A DNA stretch of 64,000 nt, taken from positions 1 through 64,000 of the forward strand of contig JAQIBX010000105.1 of NCBI GenBank assembly GCA_027858895.1, written 5' to 3'. The position numbers were made by a program, and so were the translations under genes. A model generated the notes under the pieces. The model saw only the letters and a list, made by a program, of their open reading frames with translations, did not search any database and was not told where the DNA came from. Each line of letters opens with the position of its first letter. The stretch's first letter is position 1. The DNA comes from Desulfuromusa sp. GTDB taxonomy: Bacteria > Desulfobacterota > Desulfuromonadia > Desulfuromonadales > Geopsychrobacteraceae. This document shows, piece after piece, positions 29,546-38,467 of the stretch.

Positions 29546-31279
29546 ATGCCCAAAATGTCAAAAAACAAAATAACGCCCTCATTGCAAAATCCACTCGTAA
29601 CAGCGGAAGAAGTTGAATTTACTATTCCGGGTGAAATTGCGGGAAAAACTGGTGCCTATGAAGAGGTCATGAGAGAAGGTCATGATCTAATTCAACGCCC
29701 GATCAAGTCAGTTGCAATTGGTCAGACTGAAAAACAGCACTTTAAAAAGCGGATGACTGTCTGGGAGCGAATTAAAGTTCTAACCGACAGCGAACCAAAC
29801 ATACTCTTCCAAAACTGGGGAAAGAATTTGGATGGTGCATCTCTAGTCACCGGTATTTTGAATATTGGCGGTCGTGATGTCGCCCTCTATGGACATGACT
29901 TTACGGTGCGAGCTGGTTCAATCGATGCGACCAACGGTCAGAAACTTGCCCGTTTAATGTACATGGCTGGAGAAAAAGGGATTCCGCTAATTGGCATGAA
30001 TGACTCGGCTGGAGCCTTTGTTCCTGCCGGCGTCGGTGGCCTTGATGGTTATGCAGAAGCTTTTACTGCCCTGCGCAAAATTAGTGGTGTCGTTCCAACC
30101 GTTATGTGCATGTTTGGCTTTAATGCCGGTGGGGGTTCTTATCTGCCACGCCAGGGAAGTTTTGTCATTCAGCCAGAAGATACCTTTTTCGGACTAACCG
30201 GCCCCGGTGTCGTCAAATCAGTTTTAGGGGAAGATATCACCCCGGAAGATTTAGGCGGTCCAAAAGTCCATGCCGCGACGGGAGTAACCGATCTGACCGT
30301 GTCCGATGAAACAGCGGCGCTACGCACTGCTGCTCGCTTGATCAGCTACATCCCAGACAACAATCACTCCATGGCACCTTTCCAGGAAACAAGTGATCCC
30401 CTTGATCGAAAAACTTGGGAAATCAATACCCTGTTGAAAAAAGCCTTTAACTCACCTACGGGGTTCAACACTCCGTTTGATGTATCGATCATCATCCAAC
30501 AGATTTGCGACCATGGTGATTACTTTGAAATGCAGCCGACCCGTTCCCGTGAAGCGATCACCGCTTTCGGTCGTCTGGGCGGCAACGTCGTTGGTTTTGT
30601 CGCCAACAACTCGGCAGTCTCTTCAGGACAGATCGACTGTGATTCTGCAGTGAAAATTGCTCGCTTTGTGCGCTTCTGTAATATCTATAATATCCCTCTG
30701 ATCTTCATGGAAGACACCACCGGTTTTCTGCCCGGCCGTGAGCAGGAAGCACGAGGAATTGTACAAGCTGGCCGCACCATGCTCGATTCCATTGTCGATG
30801 TTCGTACCCCAAGAATCTTACTGATTCTGCGCAACGCCTACGGTGGTGCCTATGCTTCTTACAACAACTATCCGACTGGCGCTGATCTAGTTCTTGCTCT
30901 ACCAACGACCCGTCTCGCAGTTATGGGACCAGCTGGCAAAGAGTTTGTTTATAAAGCTGAAATGCGCAAAATCCGCGGGGCAATTGGTCAGAGGGTCAGT
31001 GCAGGTATTCTAGAACGCACTAAAGCCGGCATGGACGGTGTGAATGCGAAGAAAGATGCCGAAAAAGAGGCGGCTGAATGGCTCAAGCTGGAAGAAGCGG
31101 CCCTGAACCTGCGTTACGAAAAAGAGTTAATGAACCCGAAAGAAGGTTTGGCCCTGGGCTCGATCTCCTCGCTGGTTATGCCGACCGACTTACGTAAGGT
31201 GCTCGGTGAAAACCTTAATTTCTTCCTGCGCCACTACAAGCCGTCAGCATGGCAGAGCGTACAACGAGAATTCCATTAA
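29546..31279 (+). CDS. Biotin-dependent acyl-CoA carboxylase, carboxyltransferase subunit
   Basis: 577 aa; [86 protein letters not shown]. Confidence 0.85.
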   Translation: MPKMSKNKITPSLQNPLVTAEEVEFTIPGEIAGKTGAYEEVMREGHDLIQRPIKSVAIGQTEKQHFKKRMTVWERIKVLTDSEPNILFQNWGKNLDGASLVTGILNIGGRDVALYGHDFTVRAGSIDATNGQKLARLMYMAGEKGIPLIGMNDSAGAFVPAGVGGLDGYAEAFTALRKISGVVPTVMCMFGFNAGGGSYLPRQGSFVIQPEDTFFGLTGPGVVKSVLGEDITPEDLGGPKVHAATGVTDLTVSDETAALRTAARLISYIPDNNHSMAPFQETSDPLDRKTWEINTLLKKAFNSPTGFNTPFDVSIIIQQICDHGDYFEMQPTRSREAITAFGRLGGNVVGFVANNSAVSSGQIDCDSAVKIARFVRFCNIYNIPLIFMEDTTGFLPGREQEARGIVQAGRTMLDSIVDVRTPRILLILRNAYGGAYASYNNYPTGADLVLALPTTRLAVMGPAGKEFVYKAEMRKIRGAIGQRVSAGILERTKAGMDGVNAKKDAEKEAAEWLKLEEAALNLRYEKELMNPKEGLALGSISSLVMPTDLRKVLGENLNFFLRHYKPSAWQSVQREFH

Positions 31280-31328
31280 TTGTTGAAGCCTGAAATATAT
31301 TTCGATAATTTTTTCAACCACATGGAAA

Positions 31329-34220
31329 GTGGAGATTATAATCATGGCACAAAATTTAAATAACTATACAAACAATCCTTTGATCCATAGAAACCGCCGC
31401 CTTGGTCAGTCGACCTCCGCATGGGTTCGTTCTTTCTCCTGCGAAGATCTAAGTCCACTCATCGTCTGCCGCGGCCCGATTCGTAAAGAAGCGATGGATG
31501 TTTACGCAGAAATGGGAATCAACCATTACGGTATTCTTCTTTCAGAAAAAGATTCAATCGTCTATCCAAATGCCCTTTCTCCAGAGCTTCGACAATTAAC
31601 CGATACCAGTCGGGTGCACCGAGTTCCAGACTACAGTGGAGCATCTAAAGAAGAGCGGATCGAACGAATCCAACAAATTATTGATATTTCAAAAGACAAT
31701 GGATACAACTCAGTTTTCGCTGGCTATGGTTTTATGGCAGAGGATGATGAGTTTGTCGCAGCTTTAGAAGATGCAGGACTTAATTTTATTGGCCCTTGCT
31801 CCAGAACCCAGCGTGCGGCTGGAAAGAAAGATGAGGCCAAGCGTACCGCATTACAGGTCAATGTTTCCGTAACCCCAGGTATCGACAATGTCACCGCTCG
31901 CACCCTATTAAAAAAACACAAGACTTTTGATCAATTGGTGGCGTTAGCAAAAGCAGAAGATTTGAAAATTGACAAAGCAATTCTGGACAATTCTGACACC
32001 CCATTGGCAGAACTCGCCGATATAATCCTTTTTGCCTCCTATGATAAGGGAGTTGATCTCTTCTCCATCGAAGAACTCTGCGCTCAAGTTGAAGTCGAAT
32101 GTGGCGAGATGTTCAAAGGTTACCCTGGCGCTCGAATCCGTCTGAAAGCGATCGGTGGTGGTGGCGGCAAAGGACAGCGAATTCTTGGTGCTTCACTGCT
32201 AACATCTAAAAACCCAACCGAAAAACAGATAAAAGCAGCTGCCGCGGATGCTCCTGGATTAGTCCGTGAGATTTTGAACGAAGTTAAAACCAATGGAATT
32301 GGCGACAACAAAAATGTATTGATCGAGCTAAACATTGAACAGACTCGCCATAACGAAATTCAGCTAATCGGCAACGGTCAATGGAGCATTGCTCTGGGTG
32401 GCCGTGATTGTTCACTACAGATGCACGAACAAAAGCTGTTAGAAATTTCAGTGACCCAGGAAAGCCTGGAAATCGAAATAGCCAAAACCAAAAAAGCTAA
32501 ACTGAAAAAACAACAAACCGCACTGGAATCTGATCTTGATGTTCTCAAGCGGATGGAAGCAGAATCAGAGCGTTTTGGCGAAGCGGTTGGTCTCGATTCA
32601 GCGTCCACTTTTGAATGTATCGTAGATGGCACTCGCCATTACTTTATGGAGGTTAATACCCGGATTCAAGTTGAGCACCGGGTCACTGAACTCGTTTATA
32701 GTCTCAAGTTCACCAATCCGAAAGATAAAAATGATTTCTTTGTCGTTGAGTCGCTGGTTGAAGCCATGGCTCTACTCGCTGTGCATAAAGAACGGCTACC
32801 CCGCCCGGTGCGGATTCCCCGTTTTGGTGCAGCAGCTGAAGCGCGTCTTAATGCTACCGACTGTTCACTCTCACCAAGTGCCGGTGGTTACATTCGCTAT
32901 TGGTCAAAACCGATCGAAGGTGAAATTCGCGACGACCAAGGGATCTGCACGCCGAATCCTGACACTGACCAGTTCATGCGCTACCATCTGGCCGGTGCTT
33001 ACGATTCCAACATTGCCCTGCTTTTGACCGAGGGTGAAGATCGAAGCATCAGCTATAATAAGCTTGCAACAGTGCTGCGCAGAACTGTTTTGCGTGGCAG
33101 CAACCTGGCGACCAACCTGGAATTCCACTACGGCCTGGTCAACTGGTTCATTGGCAACAATATTATGGCCAAACCAACGACCCGCTTTGTTGTCCCCTAT
33201 CTAACTCTGGTTGGGAAACTAAAAGAAGAAGCGCAGAAAATCGAAAGTGTTTATGCCTTTCTCGCCATGAAAAAACATTATGCTAAACTTTATACAGATA
33301 ACCCTGATGCAGCAAAAGCGGCATCTGAGACTCTCGATCGCAAAGGCACATTATTAACTCGTCCGATGGAAATGCTGCTGAATGATCCGCATTTGCTGTC
33401 TGGTTGGTTAAGTCTCAACAGGTTGAAATTCAAAATCGAGAAGGGCAGAGTGATTTGGCTCTGCAACCCCCTTGTCATTCTGGAAGAAACTTACGAATAT
33501 CTAAATATGACCTGGCGTAAGGGAGCTCCCTCAGCTGAAGTTATCTGGACTCATGATCGAGACCTGCTGAACAACGCCCTGGGCTTTTATGCAGAATTAC
33601 GCGACAAATTTTCTATCACTAAACAAGAATTTGTTAAATTGGATGGCATTCTCAGCAAAGACAAACCACAAGGTGGTTATGATGAAGAAACTTGGGCTCA
33701 AATTCGGGCTGCCCATGTCGGCTACGAAATTGGCAACGAACTGCTCGGCCTACTCTGCATGATTGCCGAAAAAACTGACTTCTACGATTTTAAAGTTGAA
33801 GATGATCTAGAGGTGACAATCCCTGAATATCTACATGATCCAGAACTACAAGCAGCCATGAAGAAGATTTTGGTTCCACCGCCAGCCACCAAAGCTGATG
33901 AAGTTGTGACCCCCGGTGGCGGTATGTATTATGGTCAGGAAGCACCCGGCTTGCCACCGTTTGTCACTGAAGGAATGCACTTCGACAAAGGACAACCACT
34001 GTTTATCCTTGAAGTCATGAAGATGTTCAATAAGGTTCCAGCACTATTTTCCGGCACCATCGACAAAATCATTATCGAGGGTGGCGACGGCACTATCGTG
34101 CAAAAAGGGCAAGCGCTGTTCAAGGTGACTCCGGACGAAAAATTTGTCGAAGTTGACCAAAAACAGTTGGCTAAACAGAAACAACTCGCGACCAGCGAGT
34201 ATCTGCAAGCAGTTTTATAA
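31329..34220 (+). CDS. Large biotin carboxylase fused to C-terminal biotinyl (BCCP) domain
   Basis: 963 aa; N-terminal BC fold (VCRGPIRKEAMDVYAEMGI, KAIGGGGGKGQRILG, YFMEVNTRIQVEHRVTELVY) and C-terminal LFILEVMKMFNKVPALFSGTIDKI biotinylation motif. Confidence 0.85.
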   Translation: MEIIIMAQNLNNYTNNPLIHRNRRLGQSTSAWVRSFSCEDLSPLIVCRGPIRKEAMDVYAEMGINHYGILLSEKDSIVYPNALSPELRQLTDTSRVHRVPDYSGASKEERIERIQQIIDISKDNGYNSVFAGYGFMAEDDEFVAALEDAGLNFIGPCSRTQRAAGKKDEAKRTALQVNVSVTPGIDNVTARTLLKKHKTFDQLVALAKAEDLKIDKAILDNSDTPLAELADIILFASYDKGVDLFSIEELCAQVEVECGEMFKGYPGARIRLKAIGGGGGKGQRILGASLLTSKNPTEKQIKAAAADAPGLVREILNEVKTNGIGDNKNVLIELNIEQTRHNEIQLIGNGQWSIALGGRDCSLQMHEQKLLEISVTQESLEIEIAKTKKAKLKKQQTALESDLDVLKRMEAESERFGEAVGLDSASTFECIVDGTRHYFMEVNTRIQVEHRVTELVYSLKFTNPKDKNDFFVVESLVEAMALLAVHKERLPRPVRIPRFGAAAEARLNATDCSLSPSAGGYIRYWSKPIEGEIRDDQGICTPNPDTDQFMRYHLAGAYDSNIALLLTEGEDRSISYNKLATVLRRTVLRGSNLATNLEFHYGLVNWFIGNNIMAKPTTRFVVPYLTLVGKLKEEAQKIESVYAFLAMKKHYAKLYTDNPDAAKAASETLDRKGTLLTRPMEMLLNDPHLLSGWLSLNRLKFKIEKGRVIWLCNPLVILEETYEYLNMTWRKGAPSAEVIWTHDRDLLNNALGFYAELRDKFSITKQEFVKLDGILSKDKPQGGYDEETWAQIRAAHVGYEIGNELLGLLCMIAEKTDFYDFKVEDDLEVTIPEYLHDPELQAAMKKILVPPPATKADEVVTPGGGMYYGQEAPGLPPFVTEGMHFDKGQPLFILEVMKMFNKVPALFSGTIDKIIIEGGDGTIVQKGQALFKVTPDEKFVEVDQKQLAKQKQLATSEYLQAVL

Positions 34221-34245
34221 GCAACTTCATTCTTTGGCTACATAA

Positions 34246-34278
34246 AAAAAGGGCTCCAGTTTTTCTGGGGCCCTTTTT
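34246..34278. terminator. Bidirectional terminator between convergent carboxylase and DUF3106 genes
   Basis: AAAAAGGGCTCCAG-tttt-CTGGGGCCCTTTTT with one G.U wobble. Confidence 0.85.
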
Positions 34279-34305
34279 GTTACATATTCAATATGGCTAA
34301 ATCAA

Positions 34306-34923
34306 CTACCTTCCCTGACCAGAGCCCCCACCACTTCCACCACTTCCACCACTTCCACCACTTGAGTCACTACCATTTGACCCATTCTCGGAACCAGGAG
34401 AAGAACCAACGCCAAAACCTGGATTTCGATCCAACAACTGTTGCCGCTGTCCAAGTGTTGAGTTTTTCAGTTTCTGGCTAAAGTTCTGTTTCTGTGTTGG
34501 GCTCATTTTCTGCCAACGTTCTTTCAGACGATTTTGAGTCTCAACAGGCAATTGCGAAAACTTATTGCGGACAGTTCGTAGCTGTTGCTTTTTAGCTGGC
34601 GACAGTTGTGAAAAACGCTCGAAACGATTTTGCGCTTTTTGTTTTTGCACAGGAGATAACTGTTGCCATTGTTCCAAACGTTGCTTTGCTTGTGTCCGCT
34701 GAGTTGGTGTCATTGAAAGCCATTTATCGGCTCCCTTCTGCAGCTTCTGTTGTTTTTCAACTGAGAACAAACCCCAACTTTCAGTATAGTGACTTAAGAT
34801 CTGCTGCTGCGGTTGACTTAACTCAGCAAAATCCCCAGCCCAGAGAGGACTGATTGTCGTCAATAATAGAGCAACAAAAATCACACTAGCTAGCCCAAGT
34901 TTCATAACAAATCTATTTTTCAT
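34306..34923 (-). CDS. Exported DUF3106-like protein with ~19-aa repeats and Gly/Ser-rich tail
   Basis: Signal peptide MKLGLASVIFVALLLTTISPLWA; repeats QQLSPVQKQKAQNRF / SQLSPAKKQQLRTVR / QKMSPTQKQNFSQKL. Start taken at 34923 (RBS GGAGG), not 35025. Confidence 0.75.
   Translation of the reverse strand: MKNRFVMKLGLASVIFVALLLTTISPLWAGDFAELSQPQQQILSHYTESWGLFSVEKQQKLQKGADKWLSMTPTQRTQAKQRLEQWQQLSPVQKQKAQNRFERFSQLSPAKKQQLRTVRNKFSQLPVETQNRLKERWQKMSPTQKQNFSQKLKNSTLGQRQQLLDRNPGFGVGSSPGSENGSNGSDSSGGSGGSGGSGGGSGQGR
34328..34363. repeat. 9-bp tandem repeat (CCACCACTT x4)
   Basis: Four perfect in-frame copies encoding the SGGSGGSGG tail of the DUF3106-like protein. Confidence 0.9.
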
Positions 34924-35143
34924 CATTAACCTCCTCTTCCTGGAGGTTGTCCAACTCTGCATCATCCATGGACAATAGCTCAAGAGGATCAATCCAGCCC
35001 GCATCCTCATCCTCGAATGCTCCAAGAAACTCGATCAGTTCCAGACTGGGCAATGGTGTTTTGTCCGTTTCCTGTGCCAGGAGAGTTGTCGGAATCAGGA
35101 TTAACAGGCACACTGGTACGCTGGCCAGATAACTCCTGCTCAT
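34913..35143 (-). CDS. Small exported acidic protein in sigma/DUF3106 operon
   Basis: MSRSYLASVPVCLLILIPTTLLAQETDKTPLPSLELIEFLGAFEDEDAGWIDPLELLSMDDAELDNLQEEEVNDEK; signal peptide; start placed at internal Met (35143). Confidence 0.65.
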   Translation of the reverse strand: MSRSYLASVPVCLLILIPTTLLAQETDKTPLPSLELIEFLGAFEDEDAGWIDPLELLSMDDAELDNLQEEEVNDEK

Positions 35144-35486
35144 TTTCCATAACTTCTGACAACCATTCGTAAAATTCAATATCTTCAGCATAAAAATCTA
35201 GAGATTCCGTAGCAGTCAATATATTCAACGTAGTTAGATCAGGAGAAGCTACCTGTATTTGCCTAGGCTGTGGCAGATTAAACAACACAATTAACAACAA
35301 TACAGCAGTCAGAGGAACACTACCCCAGACCAGCTTCCACGATTTTTTTTGTGCCGCAGAATCTAATGCCCGATATTTCAAACGGCTCAGTTTCACCTTA
35401 AGATCGGCATCAAGATCATCCAAAGATTGATCCAATACACTGCGGATATTTTCAGTAAACTTATCATTATTATCGTTCATAGCCAA
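35007..35486 (-). CDS. Putative anti-sigma/DUF3619-like single-TM protein
   Basis: MNDNNDKFTENIRSVLDQSLDDLDADLKVKLSRLKYRALD + TM segment VPLTAVLLLIVLFNL; follows ECF sigma gene. Confidence 0.65.
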   Translation of the reverse strand: MAMNDNNDKFTENIRSVLDQSLDDLDADLKVKLSRLKYRALDSAAQKKSWKLVWGSVPLTAVLLLIVLFNLPQPRQIQVASPDLTTLNILTATESLDFYAEDIEFYEWLSEVMENEQELSGQRTSVPVNPDSDNSPGTGNGQNTIAQSGTDRVSWSIRG

Positions 35487-36016
35487 TATTCTCCAAGTTT
35501 TTTTCTCAATCGCTCCGTAGCTCGAAAGTAGTGAGTTTTGATTGTTCCTTCAGAACAATTCATTGCCAACGCAGTTTCGCTGACACTCAACCCCTCCCAT
35601 GCTCGCAACAGAAAAACCTGTTGTTGTTTCAAGGAAAGTTTTTTTAATTCCTGCTGTAAATGTTCAAACATCTGCCGATTTCCTGTTTCACGCTCAGGTG
35701 TCTGCCCTATCGGGTCAGCCAGTTGCTCCAGAGGTTCGGCAATATCTTCCTCAGAATGTCCTCCCAGCCAAACTCGCCAACGGGAGCGGACTGATTCCTT
35801 GCGATAGAAGTCACGTATTGTATTCTGCAAGATCTTATAAAAAAGAGCTTTCCATTCTGCTTCCGGTTTTTCGCTATATTTCGCGACAAATTTGCACATT
35901 GCGTCCTGAACCAGATCAAGGGCATCATCCTGATTACTGCAGGAAAACAGCGCCATACGATAAGCTGGACGTTCTATGGACCTAAAAAAAATTTCCATTA
36001 AATTTGAATCGGCCAT
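35477..36016 (-). CDS. RNA polymerase ECF-type sigma factor
   Basis: 179 aa; sigma70 region 2 (DALDLVQDAMCKFVAKY) and region 4 (LKKLSLKQQQVFLLRAWEGLSVSETALAMNCSEGTIKTHYFRATERLRKKL). Confidence 0.92.
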   Translation of the reverse strand: MADSNLMEIFFRSIERPAYRMALFSCSNQDDALDLVQDAMCKFVAKYSEKPEAEWKALFYKILQNTIRDFYRKESVRSRWRVWLGGHSEEDIAEPLEQLADPIGQTPERETGNRQMFEHLQQELKKLSLKQQQVFLLRAWEGLSVSETALAMNCSEGTIKTHYFRATERLRKKLGEYWL

Positions 36017-36071
36017 TCACCTAGTCAATCAGCTAGAAATCCTGGATCGAAAAACTTGAGCTGTTCAGATC

Positions 36072-36271
36072 CTAACCACGCCGACCGACACGTTGCCCTT
36101 TATGGTCCAAACGCTTATCAATCCGCTGCCCAATGCGATCCAGTCGAGAATTAATCCTGTCACCACTTCGATCGAGACGATTGTCAATCCTGTCGCCTTT
36201 GTGGTCAAGTCGATTCTCGATTCGATCACCTTTACGCTTTAGCTGCGCAGCTTATGGTGAGTACAACGCAT
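36072..36271 (-). pseudogene. Frameshifted/start-less gene with 11-aa GDRIxxRLDxx repeats
   Basis: Frame 36251-36072: ...LKRKGDRIENRLDHKGDRIDNRLDRSGDRINSRLDRIGQRIDKRLDHKGQRVGRRG* with no ATG/GTG/TTG; a candidate 5' end in another frame starts at 36271 (MRCTHHKLRS*). Confidence 0.55.
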
Positions 36272-36290
36272 AAACAGGCAAACAGTTGAC

Positions 36291-36326
36291 AAAAAAAGGG
36301 TTGCCCATTCGGACAACCCTTTTTTT
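36291..36326. terminator. Terminator downstream of desulfoferrodoxin gene
   Basis: AAAAAAAGGGTTGCCCATTCGGACAACCCTTTTTTT. Confidence 0.8.
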
Positions 36327-36349
36327 GCATTAAATCTAATAGATAAAGA

Positions 36350-36730
36350 CTAGACTTTTGCTGTCCATAACCCATGTAGGTTACAATAGGCGCGTGCCGT
36401 CACAGCAGAAGCGGCAATATTGAAAGTCGCTTCAGCGGGCTCACCAGCTTGCAAATACTGACGATAAACCTTGTTATCAACCAATATCTCAATCCACTCA
36501 ATATAGTGGGCTTCTATCATAGGATGAGCAACATCACCAACTTTGACAGTGACAGTAGCAGCACCCATTTCTATCACTGGAACATGTTTTTCCGTTGCGG
36601 CATCCGTGGTATTTTCAGTCATCCGATCCATGTTTTTTCCACAGCAAATCAGTGCTCCAGCACCACTGTGTGCAATGTCAACGATAATTCCACAAACTGA
36701 GCATTTGTACACTTCAAGACGTTTAGCCAT
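36350..36730 (-). CDS. dfx: Desulfoferrodoxin (class II superoxide reductase)
   Basis: 126 aa; VYKCSVCGIIVDIAHSGAGALICCGKNM, EKHVPVIE, HYIEWIEIL, AYCNLHGLW. Confidence 0.95.
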   Translation of the reverse strand: MAKRLEVYKCSVCGIIVDIAHSGAGALICCGKNMDRMTENTTDAATEKHVPVIEMGAATVTVKVGDVAHPMIEAHYIEWIEILVDNKVYRQYLQAGEPAEATFNIAASAVTARAYCNLHGLWTAKV

Positions 36731-36901
36731 TTTGTGCCTCTCCTTTTATTTGTGTTAGTAAAAAAAATTAAAATAGCATTATTCAAAGATTACTGATCCA
36801 GTAAAGATAACATCTTTCTCCATAATTTCAAGACCTGAAATCATTTTATTATTTTTGCTGACCAACGCCATAAAATTGCATATACTACAGACAAATTTGA
36901 T

Positions 36902-37085
36902 TGACTCTCTGCCCTTCAGGTGAGGCCAGAACGTCCACTCGGAATAGCAGAACCTTTGGGGTCGTCTCAGGAATCCGGTGTGCCTGCCCACAACAACAGT
37001 GGGACGCCTAATGGGTTTACAGCTGACCCCACCTCATTGTCACTCGATGTGAGGCTAATGACCCACGGTAGTGGTGGAGAGTCAC
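36902..37085 (+). ncRNA. Structured small RNA candidate with 6S RNA-like architecture
   Basis: Closing helix TGACTCTCTGCC (36902-36913) / GGTGGAGAGTCA (37073-37084); internal helix TGGGGTC/GACCCCA (36957-36963/37025-37031); apical helix GGTGT..CCCAC-loop-GTGGG ACGCC; upstream TATACT; strong terminator just downstream; no credible ORF. Confidence 0.5.
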
Positions 37086-37086
37086 A

Positions 37087-37131
37087 AAGCACGAAAAGAG
37101 CCCGGCAGACACCCGGGCTCTTTTCGTGCTT
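37087..37131 (+). terminator. Terminator of the small RNA candidate
   Basis: AAGCACGAAAAGAGCCCGG-cagacac-CCGGGCTCTTTTCGTGCTT, perfect 19-bp stem. Confidence 0.8.
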
Positions 37132-37246
37132 AGACCGTAACCAGTAACCGAACATTCATTCTAGGACAGGCACAGGCTCCTATTCATAGTTTTACTGTGT
37201 TACAATTGCACTTTGTTTAATTCCATTTACAGCTTGGAGGAAGAAC

Positions 37247-38431
37247 TTGACCGAATCACCTACAACCAGCAACGACTACACTCACCTACAGGTCGATGAT
37301 AAAGAGATCGTCCTCGTTGGTACTGCCCACATTTCACAAGATTCAGTTGATACCGTTATCCGTACTATCGACAAGGTGGTCCCCGATACTGTGTGTGTTG
37401 AACTGGATTCCCAGCGCTATCAATCCCTGATCAACAAAAAAGGATGGGAATCTCTCAACCTAAAGGATCTTATCAAGAAAAAACAAGTCCCTTTTCTACT
37501 CACCAACCTGGCCCTCTCATCCTACCAGAAACGGATGGGCTTACATACCGGGGTTAAGCCGGGAGCTGAGTTAGCAGCTGCGGCACAAACGGCTGAAGAA
37601 CGTGGGATGGAAGTTGAATTGGTTGATCGTAATATCCGCATCACGCTACTGAGAGTCTGGCGGAAAACCGGGCTATGGAACAAAATGAAAGTCGTTGCAT
37701 CATTATTCGGCAGCTTGTTTGAAAAACAGGAATTAAACGAAGATGAGCTCGCAAAATTACGCGAAAGCGATACCCTCTCGAGTATGCTTGATGAAATGGG
37801 CAAATTGCTCCCCTCGGTGAAGCAGATTTTAGTTGATGAACGTGATACCTACATGGCATATCACATTCGCAACGCCCCCGGAGAAAAAGTGCTTGCGGTT
37901 GTCGGAGCCGCACACCTACCAGGAATCATCCAGCTGTTGCAAGGGGACGAAATCAGTCATGAAACTATTGCTGAGATATCCATAGTTCCGCCTAAACCAA
38001 CTCTCTCAAAAATAATCCCCTGGTTGATCCCGGGCATTGTAGTGGCGCTGTTTGTTGGGGGTTTTTTTTTCGGTAACCGTGACCAACTGGCCAATGCGGC
38101 CACTGCCTGGGTGCTTGCTAACGGACTCTTTTCTGCGCTCGGAGCGCTATTGGCCCTTGGCCATCCGGTAACCATTCTTTGCGCTTTTGTAGCAGCCCCG
38201 CTAACCTCACTCAACCCAACTATTGGTGCCGGATTTGTCACTGGGCTGGTACAATCCTTTGTTGCCCCCCCGACGGTACGTGACATGGAACACGTCGGTG
38301 AAGATCTGATGACATTTAAAGGTTGGTGGCATAATCGCTTAGCCAGAGTCCTGTTGGTCTTTCTCTTTTCGTCCATTGGTTCATCCATCGGTACTTTTGT
38401 AGCACTGGGATGGCTGAAAAATCTTTTATAA
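37247..38431 (+). CDS. TraB family protein
   Basis: VLVGTAHISQDSVDTVIRTIDKVVPDTVCVELDSQRYQSL; VVGAAHLPGI; C-terminal TM region. TTG start after GGAGG. Confidence 0.9.
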   Translation: MTESPTTSNDYTHLQVDDKEIVLVGTAHISQDSVDTVIRTIDKVVPDTVCVELDSQRYQSLINKKGWESLNLKDLIKKKQVPFLLTNLALSSYQKRMGLHTGVKPGAELAAAAQTAEERGMEVELVDRNIRITLLRVWRKTGLWNKMKVVASLFGSLFEKQELNEDELAKLRESDTLSSMLDEMGKLLPSVKQILVDERDTYMAYHIRNAPGEKVLAVVGAAHLPGIIQLLQGDEISHETIAEISIVPPKPTLSKIIPWLIPGIVVALFVGGFFFGNRDQLANAATAWVLANGLFSALGALLALGHPVTILCAFVAAPLTSLNPTIGAGFVTGLVQSFVAPPTVRDMEHVGEDLMTFKGWWHNRLARVLLVFLFSSIGSSIGTFVALGWLKNLL

Positions 38432-38467
38432 ATTCTTCATCAGTATGATTTTCATAGGAGCTTCATT

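Noticed and set aside
34328-34363. Short tandem repeat considered as a CRISPR or VNTR regulatory element
   Set aside because: Only four 9-bp units, no spacers, in-frame in a coding region; a coding microsatellite.
36779-36991. 70-aa minus-strand ORF
   Set aside because: Overlaps the structured RNA candidate, no RBS, implausible composition.
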